From positions 310,001-374,000 of the forward strand of contig SWDT01000045.1 of assembly GCA_009193035.1 (NCBI GenBank): 64,000 nucleotides of DNA, read 5' to 3'. The position numbers were made by a program, and so were the translations under genes. The stretch's first letter is position 1. The number at the start of each line of letters is the position of its first letter. The notes under the pieces were generated by a model. That model was not told the DNA's origin. It made no database searches and saw only the letters and a program-made list of their open reading frames with translations. Below are positions 35,801 through 44,800 of this stretch, piece by piece. The DNA comes from Halicephalobus mephisto (Eukaryota; Nematoda; Chromadorea; Rhabditida; Panagrolaimidae).

Positions 35801-38800
35801 GTATTTTAAACAACTTTTGTTCAAATCTGAAAATAGTCAAATTTTCGCTTCAAAATTATTTAAAAAATACAAAATCACTTACAATATCTGTTATAGTTCT
35901 CATAGAATCTCATTCATCTTCTGCTTCAGAAATCACGAAAAAAAATAGTTTTTTTGCAAAAATTATTAAATTTAATGTTATACGAAATTCGTATTTTTTG
36001 TAGTAAAGTTTGTAGAATTTTTACAAAATTCTTTAATATTTTAAATTGTAGATCTCATTGAAGCCATTCCAGTAATCTACAGTGTTTTGTTATTACTGTA
36101 TTAGGAAACAAGTTACAATTAATAATTCTGAAATTACGAACCATACTGAATAAACTGGACAATATCCCAAAATGACCGGCAATTATCGAACCAGAACAAT
36201 GGACATCTGGGATTCGTTTATAAAAACGGAATTCGTCGGGAAATCAAAAAGGGTTGTAAAAATCGGATGAGGAGTGCCCCCGACCCCATTGTCCTGGAAT
36301 TTCCTCGGGAACGTTTCCTGGAGCCAAATTACTCATGTTTTGACTCCTACACAGACCAACCTAAGTTATCAGAAAAAATAAAAAATATCGATTTTTACGG
36401 AATGCAAATCATTACAGTTTTAAAAAAACAAGTGATAAAGTTGTCTAAAAATAATCCTAATGTGATTTTTTAGGATTTTCCAGTCAAGACCAAAAATATA
36501 AAAATTATTTAAAACATTCTGGAAAGTTACAAATTACATTATCGTAAAAATCAAAAATATTAATTGCAAAATTTTTAAAAATGGTCCCAGCAAGAATTTT
36601 ATAAAATTTTCCACTCGGGACCAAAAAAATTAAAAATATCTGAAATTTATAACTTTTAGCTTCTTAAAAAGTAGTTTATGTTAGGAATTAAAAATATTAA
36701 TTACAAAATTTTTAAAAATGGTCCCGGCAAGAATTTTATAAAATTTTCCACTCGGGACCAAAAAATCAAAAATTACCTAAAATTTATAACTTTTAGCTTC
36801 TTAAAAAATAGTTTATGTTAGGAATTAAAAATATTAATTACAAAATTTTTAAAAATGGTCCCAGCAAGAATTTTATAAAACTTTCCACTCGGGACCAAAA
36901 AAATCAAAAATATAAATTTTAGGTAGTTTTATAAGCTTTAAAAGCATAAAGTCTACTTCGAAGCCATAACGGTTTGGAAAAAGATAATTTTTTGAACGAT
37001 AGAAAATTCAAAGAAGCAAATCTGGATCAATAATAATTTTCCGATAAGAGAATTAAAAAAAATTAAATTTTTTATTTACAACTGCTTAAATTGTCAATGA
37101 GTTAATTAACAAGATTTCCGTAAAGACAAGATTAATCAAGATCCGTTAATCGATCGATCCAATACCGAACGAGAAAAAAGGCAAAACTGGCCTCTCCACA
37201 CCTGCGCGTGCCGATGCCCTTTCGATCGATCGCGGACCAGTCTTTCCGTTTCGCTAGCATCCATGCTTGACCACAATAATGTCAACAAAAAATATTTTAA
37301 AAATCAAAAATAAATTTTTACGAATTATGTTTTAAAAAATCAAAAATAAATTTTTAAGAATTATGTTTTAAAAAATCAAAAATAAATTTTTACGAATTAT
37401 GTTTTAAAAAATCAAAAATAAATTTTTAAGAATTATGTTTTAAAAAATTAAAAATAAATTTTCTACAAAATTGTTCCAAAATTAAAATTTAGAAATTTTT
37501 GGAATTTTTAATTTTAAAAAATTTTAGAGATTCTTGAAATATTTTATAATTTCATCAGAAGCTTTTATAAAATTTTTCAAACCTTTATTAATGTTAGAAC
37601 CTTCTGAAAAATCTCCAAAAAATTTTTTTCAAATTTAATAAAATTCTGAAAACTTTCTAGAATTTTTTGAAAAATTTCCAAAAGTCTCCAAATATCTTCC
37701 AAAAAATTTAACAAGATTCTGAAAATTTTTCAGAAGCTTCTAATGAGATTCTAGAACTTCCAAAAGCCTTGGTTAAATTTTAGAACCTTTTGAAAAATTT
37801 CCAGAAGTCTTCAAATATCCTCCAAAAAATTCAACAAGATTCTGAAAACTTTCTAGAACCTTCTAAAAACCTTCTAATGAGATTCTAGAACTTCCAAAAG
37901 CCTTCGTTAAAGTTTAGAAGCTTCTGAAAAATTTCCAGAAGTCTTCAAGGACCCTCCAAAAAATTCAACAAGATTCTGAAAACTTTCTAGAGCCTTCTGA
38001 AAACCTTCCAAAACCTTCTAATGAGATTCTGGAACTTCCAAAAGCCTTCGTTAAATTTTAGAAGCTTCTGAAAAATTTCCAGAAGTCTTCAAAAATTCTC
38101 AAAAAATTTTTCTAAAAATTATAGAAAATTTCAAAAATATTTAAATTTAAAAAGTTTAAAAATTTTTAGATTTTATTCGGACCAAAAAATAGAACATTTT
38201 TCAAAAAAAAAATTAAAAAACACCAAAAAGTCAAAATGAACAATCTGGATTCCGGATTTTCCAATGTTTAAAAGTTTATCGTTCCTTGAAGACTAGTTCA
38301 CGTTTTTCAAAAAACAGACCTTGAAAAAAACCATTTATTTCATTTTCGAAAATTCAACGATCCGAAAAAATGAGACCGAATTTCTTTAATTTTTGGACCA
38401 TTTAAGTTTTATTTTTTCAAAAACTTAATGAAAAAGAAATCAGAAACTTTTAAATTTTAAAATCTCAAATTTCGGAGAAAACGGATAAAAGCGGTCATTC
38501 AACCTTGAGGCACTGGACGAAAATTGCCGCTGGCCAGTTCCGGCAAGGACACAAAGAAAGCGTTAATACCGTTCTTAAATGAGATTTAAAGCAACAAAAA
38601 GAAAATCATTATTTTTAAAAAAATTAAAAATCATTATTTTTAAAAAAATCAAAAAATCATTATTTTTAAAAAAATTAAAAATTATTACAAAATTTAAAAA
38701 AAATCAAAAATTTTTAACAAAATGGTCCCGAAACGAAATTCTAAAAATTTTGAAGTTATATTATTTTAAAAATTAAAGGAAAATAAATTTTAATCAGAAA

Positions 38801-41800
38801 TGGTCCCGAGACGAAACTTTTAAAATCTTTAATTTTCGGTGGTTTCAAGTTTCTAAAATGTTTTAAAAAATTTAAAAAAACTTTTGAAGTTATATTATTT
38901 TTAAAAATTGAAGGAAAATAAATTTTAATCAGAAATGGTCCCGAGACGAAACTTTTAAAATCTTTAATTTTCGGTGGTTTCAAGTTTCTAAAATGTTTTA
39001 AAAAAAATTTTTAGTCATATTATTTTAAAAATTAAGGAAAAATAAATTTTAATCAAAAATGGTCCCGACACGAAATTTTAAAAATCTTTAATTTTGGGTG
39101 GTTTCAAGTTTCTAATGAAGTTAGTAAGATTTTCGAAAATCCCACGGACTTCTGGTCCAGGAAAATGTAAAAACAAAAACTCAAGGACCCGATGCTCGAG
39201 CTCAAGTCTCTATTTCCGATTTGCAATGGAGACCAGCTTTCCGGGAGAAAGCCGATTGCAGTTTTGCGATCTCACACTTTCTCCCGGTCAGTCGGAAGCC
39301 TCTCAAAAATAATCGAAAAAATAAAATTTGGTTTGACCAAGGGCAAATAACTAGTTTTTTTTTAAATTTTAAAAGTGGTCTAAAATTCAGGAACTAGATC
39401 CGATTTTTATTCAATTACAGTATACTTGTATTATTGGCATTTTTGACAAATAGAAAAAAAGCAAATAGTTTCTTTTGCCGCTCCTTTCGGGTCAGATTCT
39501 GATTCCTATAACGCTAAACAAGCAAATCGTAAAACTATTCCGGTTCTCGTAAACCTTTTTTTACAAAAAAATCTTCAGAAAATCGGCTTACAATTATACT
39601 TCATAATACTTGAAAATATTAGAAACAATTTTTTTTTAAAATAACTTCGAGAAAAATTAAAACAAATTTTTTAAAAAAATTATTTTGAAAAAAATTAAAA
39701 ACAACTTTTTTTTAAAAAATTAAAAACAACTTTTTTAAAAAAACTATTTCGAAAAAAAAATTAGAAACAATTTTTTTTAAAAAATTAAAACAACTTTTTT
39801 AAAAAAATTATTTCGAAAAAAATTAAAAACTATTTTTTTTAATTAAAATAACTTTTTTTAGAATTATTATGGAATTCTTCAGAATTCACGGTTTTAGATT
39901 ATTTCAAAAGTTTATTCTGAATTCTAGGAGACTCCAGAAATTTCCTACAGAATTTTAGAGGGTTTTATGGAATTTTAGAAGACTTCAGAAATTTATTATA
40001 GAATTTTAGAAAATTTTATGGAATTCTAGGAGACTCCAGAAATTCCCTAAAAAATTTTAGAAACTTTCACTGAATTCTAGAAAACTCCAGAAATTTGTTA
40101 TAGAATTTTAGAAAATTTTATAGAATTTTAGAAAACTCCAGAAATTTTTTATAAATTCTTAGAAAATTTTATAAAATTTTAGAAGATTTCAGAAATTTGT
40201 TATAGAATTTTAGAAAAGTTTCACTGAATTTTAGACAACTCCAGAAATTTGTCATAAATTCTTAGAAAATTTCGAAATAGTCAACTAAATCCTAAAATTC
40301 CCCAGAAATGTTCAAAATTTGTCCAAGAATTCTAAAAATTATGAAATTCGAATAAAATAAAACCCGAAAATTTAAAATTTAGAATTTAACAAAGCCGCAA
40401 ACAATCCAATGATTCGAGGCTGAATTGCGGAACGAAATGATTGATATATTCCAAAGTTGTTCGAGTGATTTATAAATCGCGACAAAAATGCAAATTCGAA
40501 AGCCAAAGGCACCGGTTGGTCATTGTTTATTGTCTTCTTTATACTGGACTGCTCGGTTGACCGCCTCCGGGCACAATATGCTAACAAGACCCCTTGAATG
40601 ACAAAAATCCGAAAAGTCGTCATATTTCCTCAGGCAATGACAGGACGTTGATTTGGATGAAAGAGAAAACATACAAGATCTCCGAATATCAATAAAGAGA
40701 TAAGTCCACTCAAGGTCAAAGTAGGAGAAACAAGAAAACAAAAATTTTGATAAAACTGTCCCGAACAAGAAATCAATCATCGTAGAGAAGGTTTTTACAA
40801 ATCTAAGAACTTTATATTCATTTATATAAATTTAATTTAATTTAAAAAAGTTATAAAAAAAAGTAAAAAATTAAAAATCAATCATCGTAGAGAAGGTTTT
40901 TACAAATCTAAGAACTTTATATTTATTTGTATAAATTTAATTAAATTTTAAAAAGTTATAAAAAAAGTAGAAAATTATTTTCTAAACTTTATAAAAAAAT
41001 AAAAATCAATCATCGTAGAGAAGGTTTTTACAAATCTAAGAACTTTATATTTATTTGTATAAATTTAATTTTACGTAAAAATTAACTTTAAAAATTAGGG
41101 AAATTTTCGCGACGAAAGTCCCTGAAAACCACAGTCAATTTTTTTATTTTCAGGTGCGAGTGGAATTTGGCGCAAAAATAATCAAAGATGATAAAACAGC
41201 TCCCGTCACGGCTCCTCCTGACAACTTTAACGAGATCATTGTTTTCAGGTGCGAGTGGAATTTGGCGCAAAAAAATCAACTCTCAGAAAGAAAACTTTCA
41301 ACTTTGAACGTAATTCAGATTCCATATACACTTACTAGTCACCATATTACTGGAACGAAAAAAGTACAACTGATCGCGGGCGGAATCGAACCACCGACCT
41401 TCAGTGTGTTAGACTGATGTGATAACCCCTACACCACGCGACCATGAAAATTAGCTTCAGAACAATACTTTTGAAAGTAGTAAAGTGAACTCTTGCCGCG
41501 AAAAACTTTAAAAAAATTTAAAAAATTCACTTTCCAAATACAAGTAGAATTTCGCGCAAAAGACAACCAGAGTTTTGACCTAATTATGATATATGAATTT
41601 TTAAAAATATCCACCGGTATCCTATTTTCGTAATTTTTATTATTTTAAAGTAGATCATTATGAGGTAAATTTGAAGTTAAAGAACTTTGAAGACCGAGTA
41701 TGCAAAAATTTAAATGGTTTCGAAACAAAAAAACTAACCTGGTACCGGGTGTTTGACGATCGTCAGCAAATCTGGAGAGGCACTCATAGTGATCACTCGA

Positions 41801-44800
41801 TTTAGTTTATTCTAAAATTTAAAAATTAAAATTTGTATAAATAAATCATAAAACTCAAAAAATCACGATTAATTTTATTCTAAAATTTAAATATTTAAAA
41901 ATTATTTAAATAAGTTACATAAAACTCAAGAAATCACGATTAAGTTTATTCTAAAATTTAAAAATTAAAATTTGTATAAATAAATCATATAAAATTCAAA
42001 AAATCACAATTTAGTTTATTCTAAAATTTAAATATTTAAAAATTATTGAAATAAATCATAAAACTCAAGAAATCACGATTTAGTTTATTCTAAAAAAAAA
42101 AAATTAAAATTTGCATAAATAAATTATAAAACTCAAAAAATCACGATTTAATTTATTCTAAAATTTAAATATTAAAATTTGTATAAATAAGTTATGTAAA
42201 AAGTTGAAAAAATCACAATCAATTAAGTTTGCTCAAAAATCAAATATTTTTTTAAAATTAAAATTTTATTTCTTTAAAAATTTTTAAAAACTAAAATTTT
42301 TTGAATTTTATTATTTGAAAATTATAATTTTTTGAATTTTATTATTTAAAAATTATAATTTTTTGAATTTTATCATTTAAAAATTTAATTTTTTGAATTT
42401 TATTATTTGAAAATTATAATTTTCCGAATTTTATTATTTAAAACCTATAATTTTTTGAATGTTATTATTTAAAAATTATAATTTTTTGAATTTTATTATT
42501 TAAAAAATTTTATTTCTTAAATTTTATTATTTAAAAATTTAATTTTTTGAATTTTATTATTTGAAAATTATAATTTTCCGAATTTTATTATTTAAAAATT
42601 TAATTTTTTGAACTTAAATTGACTAAAAAGGTCAACAAGGATCGTGATCATTCAAAAAATCATTTTCTCACTTCAACTTCGCGGGAAATTAAGCATGATT
42701 AAGACGATAATCGGAAGTGAAAACTGTTGATAAATAGGGTACTAAGCAGAGATAAGGTTGTCATGGAGCGTACCTAGCAAAACATTTGTTTTTGAAACGG
42801 AAATGAAAATTTCAAGATCGAAGTAAAAAATTCTTCAACTTTTTTCATTTTTACAATATATTAAAAATTTTAAAAAAATAAATACAAAATTCTGAAATTT
42901 CTGGTCCTAACTGGAAAATTTGAAAAATTCCCGTTGAGACCATTTTTTTGAATTTTGATCAAAAATTTATTTTTTTAAGAAAATGGTTTTTAACTTTTTA
43001 AGAATCATTGAAACAAAAAAATTTACACTTTTTGGTCCCAACTAGAAAATTTGAAAAATTCCCGTTGAGACCATTTTTTCGAATTTTGATCAAAAATTTA
43101 TTTTTTTAAAAAAAATACAGTCTTTAATTTTTTTAGAATCATTGAAACAAAAAATTTCACACTTTTTGGTCCTAACTGGAAAATTTGAAAAATTCGTGTC
43201 AAGACCATTTTTTGGAATTTTGATCAAAAATTTATTTTTTTTAAAGAAAATACAGCTTTTTAATTTTTCAAGAATCAGAGATTCGACCTTTTTATCTCGT
43301 GAATTTTGACACTAATTACACCGGCACATAAGGATTATTTCAATCAAAATAAAGTTAATCCAAAAAATAAATAAATTTATTTCTTAAAATTAGCGCGTAA
43401 TTTTTGAAAAAATTTCAAAAATAAAAATTTTAATTTTAGGATTTTATGATTTTATAATTTTAGGATTTTATAATTTTAGGGTTCTTAAATCTCTGCGGGG
43501 ATCCAGAAGCGGCAAAAACAAAAGAAATCCAAAATGCAAATTAGACCACTTGAATCTCAATTTTTGGAAAATCTGGCCGAAATTTTGAACTTGTAATTCG
43601 AATGGTTTCTGATATTCATGTAATCAAGGCCATTAAAACCTAATCTCCTCTGGTTACATAAAAATCGAAAAATTTTGCCGGTTTTTTTGTGATTCAGATG
43701 ATCGTAAAAAATTCAATGTTCAAAAATCCGAATCATAAGTTCCAAAGTTTTTTGAATAAAAATCACACTTAAAACAAAAATTTTTTAAATAAAAATTAAC
43801 AAAAAAAACAAAAATTTTAAGAATTAAAATTAACAAAAAAAAATAAAAATTAACAAAAAAAACAAAAATGTTTTAAACAAAAATTAATAAAAAAATAAAA
43901 AATATAAAATTAATAGAAATTTTTAAAATTTATATTGAAAAAAAATTAAATTTTGAAAATTAAGAAAAATAAAAAGAAAATTATATTTAAAAAATTTAGA
44001 TTAATAAAAATATTTAAATTTTAAAAATTCACATTAAAAAAATTTTTTAAAATGATTACGAAATAATTTCAACACAAAAATATTAAATTTTTTTAAATTT
44101 TAAATTTTAAATAATTTTAAATGTTTTTTAAATTTCTAATTTTAAATTATTTTTTATTTTTTTTAAATTTCTAATTTTAAATTATTTTTTAATTTTCTAA
44201 AAATTTCTAATTTTAAATTATTTTTTATTTTCCAAAAATTTCTAATTTTTAATAATTTTTAAACTTTTTAAATTTTAAAAACTGATGAAATTTTTGAAGC
44301 CTTCAGAAGCTTCCATTCGATTCTGAAGATTTCAAAAATTTGGAGATTGTATTTGAATAAAATTAAAACTAAATTTTTTCAAATTACAAATGTTGCCAAA
44401 TTTGAGTCCTTGGCGAAGAATAATGAACGCCAATTAGAATTTCCATGTCATTATGGAAATTAAAAATGGATGATTTTACAAAATTTGTCTCGACACGAAT
44501 TTCCAAAATTAAAAAAAAAACAGAATTTTTCGATTTCAAATAATTTCGAATTTTTAAAGATTTTTGAAAATTCCAAGTCTTAGATTTCAGATAATTCTAA
44601 AAGTCTTCTGAATTTTCCATAGGATTCTAGAAATTTTCTGAATTCTAATTTTTTGAAATTTTTAATTTTTTTTAATTCAGATAATTTTAAAAAATCAAAA
44701 ATCTTAAATTTCAGATAATGGTAAAAAAATTAAAAATTACAGAAAACTTCAGAATCTCCCCATGGACTCCAAAAGTCTTCTGAATTTTCCATAGGATTCT

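Noticed and set aside
35521..36003. Two mirror-image frames with NYCILNNFCSNLKIVKF
   Set aside because: They share sequence because they lie on the two arms of a foldback; no transposase motifs are present.
37150..37262. Alternative first exon of Girdin/Daple (MDASETERLVRDRS to HAQ, then GTGTGG)
   Set aside because: It would end in phase 0, whereas exon 5 needs one leading base, and the donor is weak.
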